From a virus, in IMG/VR virus record IMGVR_UViG_3300040801_003053, positions 1 through 64,000 of that record: DNA of 64,000 bases; one strand, given 5' to 3'. Below the pieces are notes generated by a model that ran no database searches, was not told the origin of the DNA, and was given only the letters and a program-made list of their open reading frames with translations. Both the position numbers and the translations under genes were made by a program. Positions 14,794-23,939 of the stretch are shown here, piece after piece; position 1 is the first letter of the stretch, and every line of letters starts with the position of its first letter.

Positions 14794-14871
14794 AGCGGCG
14801 AGTACGCTTTAGCCTGGAGAAAACTACAGAATCGATTGTGGATAGACCCGATCTGGTGGCGAGTACATCAG
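14792..14871 (+). ncRNA. Twin-hairpin RNA leader of the capsid gene
   Basis: Two hairpins have the same seven-base loop GCGAGTA but unrelated stems. The first is AAAGCG/CGCTTT at 14792-14810. The second is CTGGTG/CATCAG at 14853-14871, with one G-T pair. Pairing is conserved while stem sequence differs, which argues for selection on the RNA structure. They sit in the 124-base gap between scaffold and capsid genes. They may be protein-binding translational operators or RNA processing sites. A T-run at 14881-14886 follows but is not adjacent to a stem. Confidence 0.55.
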
Positions 14872-14917
14872 TGATAGTCATTTTTTAATCAAAAGTTTAA
14901 TTTAATACGATTTTAAA

Positions 14918-16585
14918 ATGTCGCAAATTTTTAGAGAATTAGGAGAGCGGTACAACCCGCAAATTCATACTGAGGATCTTTCATTGACCATCAATATGAA
15001 TAAAAATTTCGCAGTTAAGGAGAAATCCTTTGAACTGTTTGCCAACAAGAACAAGTTCATCTCGTTCTTGTACGCCACTGGACGAATCAACATGGGGGCC
15101 AAGCAAGGAAAAGTTATGGCCGCTTCCGGAGAGATCTCCGATAACGCTTACCGTGTGCAGTACCAGGGCAGTTTGTTTATCCCTGCTTATGCAACGGGTG
15201 ATGCTCATTTCGGTATTGTATTTGCCGGAAATGACATGACAGGAAATGGCATTACATATGAAGTTGCTGTTGGAGATGCTGACGGAGTGGTTCATAACGT
15301 GGTAGGATCAATTGCTGTGAAGCATGACCCTGCATCAAACGTGTTTGGAGAGAAATTCAATGAGGGTGATGTAATCATCTTGGGTGCCTACGAGGGGGCG
15401 CATTTCATTGTAATGGGAACACCTCGAAAAGCAAGCACCAACGACCACTATATCGTCAATGTGAAGTGTCAAACGCCAACAGGCTTCTTTGCTGAAGCAG
15501 ATCTGGCTGACGGAGAACTTCTCTCAGAAGGTGGTAACAGGTTTGGTGAAGGATCTCAAAGAGGTTACCAAAGAGAAAGAAGGACTAAATGGAAAATCAA
15601 TTACTCTTTCATTTCTCGTTCCACTTTGACCATCACCGGTTCAGCATTATCTCAAAAGAAAGTCGTTTGGCTTCGCAACACTGACACAGGCGCGAGAATG
15701 TGGGAGTGGGAAGCTGTACTCGATCTGAGAGAGCGTCATGCAACCTACCTGGAGCTTGGATGTCGCTATTCAAGAACGTCCATGGATGCTTCAAGTCACA
15801 AATGGTTTGAGGACTACGGTACCAACCTGTTGACCCTTGATGGGTTTACAGCCGATTACGGTATTGTTGCCCCAGTCATCGGTGACGGATGGGTATCTCA
15901 GCTGGATGATGTCTTTACAGTGACTTACAACCCGAATAACGATTTCCCAATCGCTCTGCTCGAGTTGTTCATGACTGTTTTGGCTCAACGCTCACCTGCC
16001 GGCCCGACCGGAAATACCTTTGTGGGTATTGGTGACAAATTGGGTCACATCAAGATTGATCAAGGATTCAAACGTCTTGTTGGATGGAACTCTACCGAGG
16101 GAGGTACTGTTCTTGGAGCTACGCAGACTGTGTTCAACTACCGTACAGGTAAAGAGCACTCTCTTGGTTTCTCAATCAACAAGTACAATTACCTGGGGAA
16201 CACATTCATTTTCATTGAAGATGACTTGATGAACAACCCAGCGTTTGTTCCGCAAAACGGTGGTATCATCGGTACTGGTACAATCTACGTGCTTAACGCC
16301 TCTATGGTTAACGGTGTTTCCAACATCGACCTTTTGGCCCGTACAGGACGAGCACTCAGAGCCAAGTACATCGATGGTATGCATTCACTTGACAAAAACA
16401 GAGACGGCTCTTCAGTAGCTGCCACTGGATTTGACGGTGGACGCTATGACTTGCTCAGCGAGTACATGCCAATTATCTACTCTACAGAGAGCTGTGGAAA
16501 GATCAAGGCAAGTGCTAAGTTTGCTGGAGGCGCATTGTCTGGCGAACCTGTTGCAAGTGAAAACGTAACCACTTGGCACTACTAA
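14918..16585 (+). CDS. Probable major capsid protein
   Basis: The protein has 555 residues (MSQIFRELGERYNPQIHTEDLSLTINMNK) and follows the scaffold-like gene. It is largely beta-rich, with an expected HK97-type organisation: an N-terminal helical arm, a long extended loop region around 60-130 (GAKQGKVMAASGEISDNAYRV), and a well-folded remainder. It has a long untranslated leader with twin hairpins and its own strong terminator, as expected for the most highly expressed gene. No single diagnostic motif exists; the call rests on position, size and expression signals. Confidence 0.78.
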   Translation: MSQIFRELGERYNPQIHTEDLSLTINMNKNFAVKEKSFELFANKNKFISFLYATGRINMGAKQGKVMAASGEISDNAYRVQYQGSLFIPAYATGDAHFGIVFAGNDMTGNGITYEVAVGDADGVVHNVVGSIAVKHDPASNVFGEKFNEGDVIILGAYEGAHFIVMGTPRKASTNDHYIVNVKCQTPTGFFAEADLADGELLSEGGNRFGEGSQRGYQRERRTKWKINYSFISRSTLTITGSALSQKKVVWLRNTDTGARMWEWEAVLDLRERHATYLELGCRYSRTSMDASSHKWFEDYGTNLLTLDGFTADYGIVAPVIGDGWVSQLDDVFTVTYNPNNDFPIALLELFMTVLAQRSPAGPTGNTFVGIGDKLGHIKIDQGFKRLVGWNSTEGGTVLGATQTVFNYRTGKEHSLGFSINKYNYLGNTFIFIEDDLMNNPAFVPQNGGIIGTGTIYVLNASMVNGVSNIDLLARTGRALRAKYIDGMHSLDKNRDGSSVAATGFDGGRYDLLSEYMPIIYSTESCGKIKASAKFAGGALSGEPVASENVTTWHY

Positions 16586-16612
16586 GATGGTAAGCCTTAT
16601 ATACCAATCACC

Positions 16613-16654
16613 AGAGTACACCAGCCCTTCGGGGTTGGTGTATTCTATTTTTTT
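16613..16654 (+). terminator. Strong intrinsic terminator after the capsid gene
   Basis: A 15-bp stem (16613-16627 with 16632-16646, including two G-T pairs) is closed by a TTCG tetraloop (16628-16631) and followed by a T-run to 16654. UUCG loops give very stable hairpins. It lies 27 bases after the capsid stop and would cap a capsid-rich transcript. Confidence 0.88.
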
Positions 16655-16674
16655 AACTTAAATCAGTAGATAAA

Positions 16675-17529
16675 ATGAAAACAGAAGCAGTAAAAGAAAA
16701 GAAACTGGGTCAAGACTGGCTGCCCGACCTCGAGGGGGTATGGGAACTGAGATACCAGAAAAAGAAGCCAACAAACGTATTTGGAGGACAGACATTGGGC
16801 CCGTATGAGAATCCAAGAAACGGTAAGACAATAGAGAGGCGCAATGCTGATGGCAAGGTAATGCCTTATCTCTTCATTGAAAGTGAAAGAACCAAATTCT
16901 TCCCGGACAATAATATTCAACACAAGCTGGACATTCAGTGGTTGATCCACAATCCAGAAATCACGGTTGAATATTACGATCATGTTCCCGATGCTTACAA
17001 GGCAATCAAAAAGCCTGGGCCATGGAGGCTTGTGAACCTCAACTTCCAAGATCAAAGAAAGATCGACGAAGACGATTACATTGACAAGTTGGTGGGCAGA
17101 ATTTCATTTGACAGCGGCACAAGTGCCTTGTCATTACATAATTTGAGAGTCATCCTTGCGGAGCTGGGTAAAACTTATCGTGACAGGCGATTTGTTTCCA
17201 ACCCGGTAACCGAGCGCAAGGCCCTGAGAAAAACACTCAAAAATTATGTTCGTGCCGACATTGAAAACGCACGACAAGTCAATGAAATGATCACCGAGAT
17301 TGACAAATACGCAAACTCCTTTATCCTCAAAGAAATGAAGCGACTGCGTATTATTGCCAAAAATCCGAATGGCATCTACAAGTTCAGAAACATTCCTTTG
17401 GCAACCGGAGACATAGGGATCCTTAGACATTGGGATGATGAGCCTCAGATCAAAGAGGAAATGATGGATGCACTTTCCAAAGCTCAAGAGGAAGAGCAAA
17501 AGGAAATTGAACGAAGCACGAAAAAGTAA
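16675..17529 (+). CDS. Head- or neck-region structural protein, 284 aa
   Basis: The protein begins MKTEAVKEKKLGQDWLPDLEGVWELRYQ. It is a soluble globular protein with a basic helical middle (ERKALRKTLKNYVRADIENARQVNEMI) and a highly charged C-terminal helix. Its start follows an AAATCAGTAG motif. It is positioned right after the capsid gene, where crAss-like phages encode capsid auxiliary or neck proteins. That role is inferred from position only. Confidence 0.65.
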   Translation: MKTEAVKEKKLGQDWLPDLEGVWELRYQKKKPTNVFGGQTLGPYENPRNGKTIERRNADGKVMPYLFIESERTKFFPDNNIQHKLDIQWLIHNPEITVEYYDHVPDAYKAIKKPGPWRLVNLNFQDQRKIDEDDYIDKLVGRISFDSGTSALSLHNLRVILAELGKTYRDRRFVSNPVTERKALRKTLKNYVRADIENARQVNEMITEIDKYANSFILKEMKRLRIIAKNPNGIYKFRNIPLATGDIGILRHWDDEPQIKEEMMDALSKAQEEEQKEIERSTKK

Positions 17530-17546
17530 TTTAAAACTGCAATACA

Positions 17547-18194
17547 ATGGCCTTCTCCATAGATTATCTCTACAACAAGTTTCTTGACAAGATAGACAAG
17601 CAGGGAACCAATACCGTCAGTTTACCGCGAACCATGGAAATGCTCGTGACACAGACGTATAGCTTTCTTGAATCGATCATAAACTTCAATGAGATAAATC
17701 AAAAGCAGAGAGATCTTGTAGCCCCTTTAAGCAGACCTTTGGATTTGCTGATGGCTGTCAACCCTGCCAATGGAGAAGAGCTTATTGCAGCTTTGCCTCA
17801 AGAGTATTATCATATAGAAACAGTAATCCCCCAAATTCCTGGAAAGACGGTCCGCGAGATCAGCTTTATCAGGAAAGGGGAATTGCAGGGGCAAAAAATC
17901 AATTCCTTGCGAACGCCCACGGATGAGTACCCTACTATAATCCAATACAGCGACTATGTCGCACTTTATGGGTCATCTGTATCGCAAGGCGTCAAAATGA
18001 AAGGATGGTACTGGAAAAAGCCTGAATTTGGAAATTACGGAGGGGATATCAGTGTTGAGATTGCTGTTGACCTGCCGGATCATACCGTTGAAAAGATATT
18101 GGAAATGATGGTGTCTTCTTACTACAATGAGTTGGGAGATCCCCGACACCAGGGAAAGTCATTACAGGAAGTTAAATTTGGGAAAAGTAATTAA
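17547..18194 (+). CDS. Probable tail-ring / head-tail adaptor protein
   Basis: The protein has 215 residues (MAFSIDYLYNKFLDKIDKQGTNTVSLPRTMEML). The middle contains LRTPTDEYPTIIQYSDYVALYGSS followed by GWYWKKPEF, a pattern recalled from ring or connector proteins of crAss-like phages. The end is helical (HTVEKILEMMVSSYYNELGDP). It is followed 2 bases later by another ring-like gene. It probably forms part of the short tail between portal and muzzle; this is inferred from order and weak pattern resemblance. Confidence 0.55.
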   Translation: MAFSIDYLYNKFLDKIDKQGTNTVSLPRTMEMLVTQTYSFLESIINFNEINQKQRDLVAPLSRPLDLLMAVNPANGEELIAALPQEYYHIETVIPQIPGKTVREISFIRKGELQGQKINSLRTPTDEYPTIIQYSDYVALYGSSVSQGVKMKGWYWKKPEFGNYGGDISVEIAVDLPDHTVEKILEMMVSSYYNELGDPRHQGKSLQEVKFGKSN

Positions 18195-18196
18195 TC

Positions 18197-18883
18197 ATGC
18201 TCACAGAAGAAAACATCGTTCACCAGCTTCAGATAGAATACAAAGGAGGCACAATTAACCAAGACAATCGTATTGGAGAGCGTGAGATACGATCTTTTCT
18301 CCAAGAGCATCGCCCCGATGTTATTCGCCAAGCTTATCGTCGAGACAGAGTTCTTGGCGATTCTGAGTTTCAAGACCTTGGTGTTCTGATAACAACGATA
18401 GAGGATATGCTTTACGTTGTCGAACTACCGCCGATTGTCATGTTTCCCGGATATGAAAGCATCCGATTGACTTCGGCTACCGGCAATGCAATTCCTCTGA
18501 TGAACAAGGAGGATTTCGTTCATTCGCGTAGAAACCGGACCACTCAATTTGGAACTAAAGCTTTTTATTCTGGTAATAAAATTCATATTTTTGAGGGTAA
18601 GAGTACCGATATAGGTTATGGAGGAACGGCTGGAATAGATGCTGAAATCTCAGCCATTCAAGAAAAGAAAGTCCATGTTTCTTGCATTTTGCAGGATCCA
18701 AGTGACGATCCGAATTACGACTGGACAAGCAGTCCCTACCCGCTTAATCCTGATCTGATTCCGATACTCAAAAACTTGATTAAAAAGAACAATCTGTTTA
18801 TCATGACAGAGATTAAAAAAGATGAAGTCACTAATCAAAAAGAAGATTCCGTGCGCTACCATGACTTAGGAAGAACAAATTAG
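18197..18883 (+). CDS. Probable tail-ring protein, 228 aa
   Basis: The protein begins MLTEENIVHQLQIEYKGGTINQDNRIGE. It has an N-terminal helical part, a beta-rich central region (VELPPIVMFPGYESIRLTSATGN) and a C-terminal segment SPYPLNPDLIPILKNLIKKNNLFIM typical of ring proteins in the crAss-like tail, where YP-L-P-DLI-L occurs before an acidic linker. It is likely one of the stacked rings of the podovirus-type tail. Support is context plus pattern recall. Confidence 0.55.
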   Translation: MLTEENIVHQLQIEYKGGTINQDNRIGEREIRSFLQEHRPDVIRQAYRRDRVLGDSEFQDLGVLITTIEDMLYVVELPPIVMFPGYESIRLTSATGNAIPLMNKEDFVHSRRNRTTQFGTKAFYSGNKIHIFEGKSTDIGYGGTAGIDAEISAIQEKKVHVSCILQDPSDDPNYDWTSSPYPLNPDLIPILKNLIKKNNLFIMTEIKKDEVTNQKEDSVRYHDLGRTN

Positions 18884-18884
18884 G

Positions 18885-19349
18885 ATGGAAATAAAACGAG
18901 ACGTATTTGGCATTAACTATTTCTTTCAGAAGTGTCTGAGAGGAGGAAAGAAATACGACACGTTAAAGCACTTCGGAGTCAAAACCCCCTTCAATAAAAA
19001 AAAGAAGATCGAGATAAAACAATTTCGATCAATTCTCAAAGCATACAGTGAAGTTTACCTGGGCGATCTTTATTACGGGGATCAGCCTATGTATTTTCCT
19101 ATCGGCGGGAAATTAATGAAAACACGATCACGTAGAAAGAACAAACTTCTGCAGGATTCCATTTACTTCATCTGGTATCACCGAATGAAATTGTCCTATG
19201 CCCTGAACATGAAGCTGATCAAAGTAAGACACAGTAACATTCATTTGGAATGGACAGACAGGATAAGGGCAACACAAGACACAAGTCTCTTGGATGAAAA
19301 GCATGAGGCTACAATAAAATTAATAACCAAATTGGTGCGAAATGATTAG
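18885..19349 (+). CDS. Basic neck/tail protein, 154 aa
   Basis: This strongly basic protein begins MEIKRDVFGINYFFQKCLRGGKKYDTL and contains KKKKIEIKQFRSILKAYSEVYLGD and a KTRSRRKNKLLQD stretch. It follows the preceding ring-like gene after one base and overlaps the next by 8 bases. The basic charge could support DNA or portal-channel contact. Small basic proteins occur between ring genes in related phages. No named family is recognised. Confidence 0.6.
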   Translation: MEIKRDVFGINYFFQKCLRGGKKYDTLKHFGVKTPFNKKKKIEIKQFRSILKAYSEVYLGDLYYGDQPMYFPIGGKLMKTRSRRKNKLLQDSIYFIWYHRMKLSYALNMKLIKVRHSNIHLEWTDRIRATQDTSLLDEKHEATIKLITKLVRND

Positions 19350-20058
19350 TGGATTAGTATTCTTTGAAGAGTTGGTGCAGTCGTTTAAAGACGAAACCGG
19401 CATTGAAAACGCTCAAAACTATTACGAGAAATTGGCTCGCATTATTTTTGATGCAGAAGAAGACATAGGGTACCACGGCACAATCGTACCAAAGATTAAA
19501 ACCTACACAAAGGGTTCTGAAGGTTATGACGGCTCTTGGCTTCCGGTTCCTTATGATTTTACAGGGGAATACCATTACGCTGCAATCAACACAGGTCGGT
19601 GGATGGGTAATGGCATTAAGCTTTATGAAGATGGCCCGGACAGTGTTGACTTGAAATACATGGGATTCATGACGGACAGTTATGGGCAGCCTGTAACGAC
19701 AATGAATCACAAGCGAGCTGTTGTTGCTCGAATGGTTTGGAAAATGTATGCAAGGAAAGTTTTTATGGGCCAGGGAGATAGGCAGCAATTACGCTATTTG
19801 AAAAGAGATTATGAAGATCTTGTTATGGCCTCCAGAGGGCATGATGCTTTCCCGACAGAAGAAGAACTTTCCATTATCGGAGAGACTCTGAGAACGCCTA
19901 CATCACAATTGATCACATTGACATGTGGCCAGGTAGAGGATCCATATGCAGACATACTCATTGGCGGGTCTACAACCGCGCCTCCGGGTAGTGGTGATGC
20001 TGATTGCGGAGATCTTACCGTAGATATGGTTGCAGTATTTGAAGCAAATTTAACTTAA
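19342..20058 (+). CDS. Probable tail-ring protein, 238 aa
   Basis: The protein starts MISGLVFFEELVQSFKDETGIENAQNYYEKLAR. It has a beta-rich middle (GSWLPVPYDFTGEYHYAAINTGRWMGNG) and a helical C-terminal part (NHKRAVVARMVWKMYARKVFMGQGDRQQ). It is the last of a run of small neck and tail genes that, in crAss-like phages, precede the muzzle gene; here the fibre cassette intervenes. The role as a ring protein is inferred from order and size. Confidence 0.5.
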   Translation: MISGLVFFEELVQSFKDETGIENAQNYYEKLARIIFDAEEDIGYHGTIVPKIKTYTKGSEGYDGSWLPVPYDFTGEYHYAAINTGRWMGNGIKLYEDGPDSVDLKYMGFMTDSYGQPVTTMNHKRAVVARMVWKMYARKVFMGQGDRQQLRYLKRDYEDLVMASRGHDAFPTEEELSIIGETLRTPTSQLITLTCGQVEDPYADILIGGSTTAPPGSGDADCGDLTVDMVAVFEANLT

Positions 20059-20062
20059 AGCA

Positions 20063-20344
20063 ATGGCAAAATTATCAGAACAATTAGATACGGAATTAGC
20101 TGCGTTTGCAGAGCGAATGGCAGAAGAGTTCAACAAGCGCATGGGGCCATGGAAAGTGCTTACTATTGACGGTAGGCGCTTCTATCATGTAAAAGGATTG
20201 AATAATTTTGTCGATGGCGCTTGGGAGCCTGGCGATAAAGCTGTCGGAGATAAAAACGGCTATGTGATTATCGCTGAGTTTTTGGGCGGCGATCCTGATG
20301 ACTGGGATAATGATGCCGTTTGGGATAAATCAACAATAGGATAA
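20063..20344 (+). CDS. Small acidic protein, 93 aa
   Basis: The protein begins MAKLSEQLDTELAAFAERMAEEFNKRMG. An N-terminal amphipathic helix is followed by a small beta domain (GPWKVLTIDGRRFYHVKG) and an Asp/Trp-rich tail (GGDPDDWDNDAVWD). It starts the tail-fibre cassette directly before the S74 fibre. A virion linker or attachment role is possible but unsupported. Confidence 0.6.
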   Translation: MAKLSEQLDTELAAFAERMAEEFNKRMGPWKVLTIDGRRFYHVKGLNNFVDGAWEPGDKAVGDKNGYVIIAEFLGGDPDDWDNDAVWDKSTIG

Positions 20345-20354
20345 AAAAAGAATC

Positions 20355-23300
20355 ATGAAAAAATATCTAGTATTAATAGCTCTTTTTGTTTTTGCCTTTG
20401 GCTATTCGCAACAAGGGCCTCCTCACAAGACTCGAACACAACTTCAGCTTGACGAGGCAGACGAAACAACAACAGTGAACAACTTGCTCACTCGTGGAGA
20501 TGACAAGATTGTAGATATTGTCACTTGGGATGAGTTTATCACGCTTCTCGAAAATGAGGGTATTGGTGGTGGTGGAGCTGGCAATACAGATCTTTCAGCT
20601 ACGCATAGCCCTACAGGTGTTGTTGTTTCATCAAGTACAGGAGACGATGCTACGCTATTATTCGCTACGCCGATCAATGCAGGACTTCTCAGTCCGGCTG
20701 ACAAAACGATCATAGACAACCTATCTTCTTTTGATCCTACAAATTACGCTCGAACCGATATAGATGAAATTTTCGAGCAAGGCATAACCGTAATTGACGG
20801 CATACGCATAGGCAACCAGAGTACCTATGGATATTTGAATTTTTATGGTGGTGGCACCGGAGAAGTAAAAGCTTCCATTTCTTTTGACGCTCAAACCAAA
20901 GACATTGTTTTTGTCAACAATGAGGTCAGCGGAAATTATTCCTTTGACGGAACGGTGGCGGTATCGGATCCTGTTGGAAATACAGATGCAGTCAATATGC
21001 AGTACATGGAGGATAATCTTGCCGGAACGACAAACACTACGGCTTTTGTGCCAACGGCCGACTACCATCCTGCAACTAAAAAATATGTGGATGATGAAAT
21101 TATTGCTGGAGGGGGATATAATGATGAAAACGCTCAAGACGCTATTGGAAGCATCTTGTTGGACGGAACAAGTATAAACTTCACCTACGATGACAACACG
21201 CCATCAATTACAGGAGAAGTCATCATGTCGGCTCTTTCAATTACTACAAGCCAGATTACAGACTTCGGAACATATGTGCAAAGCACAGATAATACAACCT
21301 TTACCGGGAATAATACTTTCAATGAGGCGATCACTTACAATGCAACCAATGCCGAGATTGATGCTATTGGAGAAAATGTAGTTATGTCTGTAGACTGGTA
21401 TTTGGACAACCTATATCATACCGGAGATAATATTGCGATTACGCCTGCAGGAAACCTCACTTCAACAGATGTGCAAAACGCCCTTGAAGAGCTTCAAATT
21501 GACATTGACAATACTGTAGCCGGAAATATCCAATACGCCATTACAACGGACTATACGACCGATGCAAGCAACTCAGGTCAGAAAGGAATCATGACTTCCG
21601 GAAATACAATTACCATTGACGGGACAGGGTTGCTTGTTGAATATGAAAATACAATTGTAAATGGGTCGGCAAACAATATCACGGTTGATATTGCAGCGGG
21701 ACAAAGCACATTTAACAACCAAACATTGCCCGCGATACTTGCGCCTGGTTATTATGTCTACATGGAAAAAACAGGAGCAACACAATGGAGTGTCATTATT
21801 GGCGGCGCCGGTGGCGGTGGCGGTGGTGATGTTTACCTGGCAGGCAACCAGACGTTCACCGGCAATAACGTATTTGACGAAAACATTACGCTCAATAGTG
21901 ATCCTACAACAGGGGACCATATTGGAAATGTGACCTACAATGACAATCGCTATGCCACAGAAGAAGTTGATCGCATTACAAAAAATGCCAATTTCTCTAC
22001 AACACTTGCTGAAAAGGGAGATTTTATCGATATGACCGGAGGAACGACTGTCACATTGGATTTGACAGGATTGCCTGATGGTTACAACCAGACTGTCTTT
22101 AATGATACAGGCGGCAATGTTGCTCTCTCATCGGCAAACACAATCAAAGGGCAGAACAATAGTATTCCAAATGGGTACTTTGCTACTTATGTTCTCGATT
22201 CAGTGGCTGGCGAATGGCTTGTATCTACTCCGGGAGCTGGGGGCGGTAGTGGCGCAGTCGATTCCGTTAATGGAGAAACAGGAGCCGTTGTTCTTACTTC
22301 AGACGATATTGACGATACAGGTCAGGCTCACCAGTTTGTTACGGCTACCGATGTGACCAATTTAGGCAACCTTTCAGGAGTAAACTCGGGTGACCAGACT
22401 ATTACGCTTACAGGAGATATTACAGGGTCAGGAACAGGCTCTTTTGCAACGACTATTGCCAATGGGGCCGTACAAATGGACGATCTTGACGCAACGGGAA
22501 CGCCAAGTGCTTCTACCATTCTTTTTGGCGATGGTGTTTGGCGGTCTATATCTGGCGGTGGTGATATGCTCAAAAGTGTATATGACACAAATGATGATGG
22601 AGCGGTCAACAATACAGACAGTCTTGGAGGTGTTGTAGCTTCAGATTATGCAAGATTGAGTCAAGCGAATACATTCACTAATATTGGCAATACGTTTCAG
22701 ACGAGGTTAACAATAGGTGATAATACGATTACAAATCCAACTTTGTATTTTGAATCAACCAATGGACCGAACACAGGAATCATACAGGCTGATTTGAATG
22801 CAATGAGTTTTAATTCAAATGGAATTTCATTTCAAATCAGCAGTGCCAATTCTCAATTACAAACAGCTTGGGATCCAACAACAGGTGATGGTATCGGAAA
22901 CCGAGATTATAACGATGGACGTTATGCCATAAATTCTCACAACCACGGAACCTTTGACCGAAATACGGCAGACCTTTCAGGAGCAACTGTATTTGACCGT
23001 ATTGCGGTGACTGACGGAATTGTGACAGATATAGGTACGCGAAATATTACACTTGCTAACTTGGGGTATGTGGGAGATCTTGATGCAAACAATTATGTGC
23101 ATCCAACAGGAGACGGAAACTTGCATGTGCCCGCAAGTGGCTCTACCAACTCCGGAAATGTGCTGACAGCAACGTCAACACCAGGTCAATATGTATGGTC
23201 AGCCCCGGCATCCGGCGGCATGACTTCATGGGATATTGAAGTGGACGGTGTTTTTAAAGAGGCTATAACACAAGGAGAGAACGTAAGTTTTGATAGCGGG

Positions 23301-23939
23301 ACCGGAATACAGGTAACGGGAACGACGGTCACCAACCCAAATCTGACGTTTGCCCTGACAAATACGGCGGTTACCCCCGGAACATACAATTCGGCAAATA
23401 TTACAGTAGACGCTCAAGGGCGTATTACTTCGGCGGCGGCCGGCGCACAGGGAACCATGTCCTCTTTCCGTTTGGTAGATAAAACTGGAACTCTACGAGA
23501 AGCGATAACCGATGGTGAAGACATCGGATTTGTTGGAGGAAACGGAATAGGCGTTGTCATTGACACCACTACGGATCCTGATATTACTTTCAGTTTAGGA
23601 GGCTTGTCAGCTGATTGGAATGCGGGAAGCTACAATATTACTGCAGGAGGCTTTTATGAAAGCTCTATGCGATCTTTGAAGATGAACATAGCCCCTTTTA
23701 CCAAAAGCGCGCTAGAACTCATCAGAAGCCTTGAAATTGTTTCATACGACAGAATAGAGGGTGCTAAGAACAAAATAGGGGTGATCATTGAAGATACACC
23801 CGAGGAATTTGGAAACGAGGATATGACAGCCGTAGATATTTACAAGACAGTATTTATTCAGGCAAAGGCGATACAGGAACTTGAAGAAAAAATAGAACAA
23901 CTCGAATCACGAATTGAAAAGCTAGAGAATGGCAATTGA
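20355..23939 (+). CDS. Tail fibre with S74 chaperone and signal peptide
   Basis: This 1194-residue receptor-binding fibre has repetitive beta-rich segments (NTFTGNNTFNEAI, QTFTGNNVFDENI, NTFTNIGNTFQTRL). The C-terminal intramolecular chaperone is of Peptidase_S74 (endosialidase) type, with the self-cleaving Ser-Lys pair in SSMRSLKMNI (K1109, with S1103 or S1104) and IGVIIEDTPEEFG. It ends in a short coiled coil (LEEKIEQLESRIEKLENGN). S74 proteins form trimers and cut off their chaperone. Unexpectedly it begins with a Sec signal peptide (MKKYLVLIALFVFAFGYSQ). Confidence 0.88.
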   Translation: MKKYLVLIALFVFAFGYSQQGPPHKTRTQLQLDEADETTTVNNLLTRGDDKIVDIVTWDEFITLLENEGIGGGGAGNTDLSATHSPTGVVVSSSTGDDATLLFATPINAGLLSPADKTIIDNLSSFDPTNYARTDIDEIFEQGITVIDGIRIGNQSTYGYLNFYGGGTGEVKASISFDAQTKDIVFVNNEVSGNYSFDGTVAVSDPVGNTDAVNMQYMEDNLAGTTNTTAFVPTADYHPATKKYVDDEIIAGGGYNDENAQDAIGSILLDGTSINFTYDDNTPSITGEVIMSALSITTSQITDFGTYVQSTDNTTFTGNNTFNEAITYNATNAEIDAIGENVVMSVDWYLDNLYHTGDNIAITPAGNLTSTDVQNALEELQIDIDNTVAGNIQYAITTDYTTDASNSGQKGIMTSGNTITIDGTGLLVEYENTIVNGSANNITVDIAAGQSTFNNQTLPAILAPGYYVYMEKTGATQWSVIIGGAGGGGGGDVYLAGNQTFTGNNVFDENITLNSDPTTGDHIGNVTYNDNRYATEEVDRITKNANFSTTLAEKGDFIDMTGGTTVTLDLTGLPDGYNQTVFNDTGGNVALSSANTIKGQNNSIPNGYFATYVLDSVAGEWLVSTPGAGGGSGAVDSVNGETGAVVLTSDDIDDTGQAHQFVTATDVTNLGNLSGVNSGDQTITLTGDITGSGTGSFATTIANGAVQMDDLDATGTPSASTILFGDGVWRSISGGGDMLKSVYDTNDDGAVNNTDSLGGVVASDYARLSQANTFTNIGNTFQTRLTIGDNTITNPTLYFESTNGPNTGIIQADLNAMSFNSNGISFQISSANSQLQTAWDPTTGDGIGNRDYNDGRYAINSHNHGTFDRNTADLSGATVFDRIAVTDGIVTDIGTRNITLANLGYVGDLDANNYVHPTGDGNLHVPASGSTNSGNVLTATSTPGQYVWSAPASGGMTSWDIEVDGVFKEAITQGENVSFDSGTGIQVTGTTVTNPNLTFALTNTAVTPGTYNSANITVDAQGRITSAAAGAQGTMSSFRLVDKTGTLREAITDGEDIGFVGGNGIGVVIDTTTDPDITFSLGGLSADWNAGSYNITAGGFYESSMRSLKMNIAPFTKSALELIRSLEIVSYDRIEGAKNKIGVIIEDTPEEFGNEDMTAVDIYKTVFIQAKAIQELEEKIEQLESRIEKLENGN

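Noticed and set aside
16449-16462. Third occurrence of GCGAGTA inside the capsid gene
   Set aside because: Flanking bases (CTCA and CATG) do not pair, so it is a coincidental heptamer and not a third hairpin.
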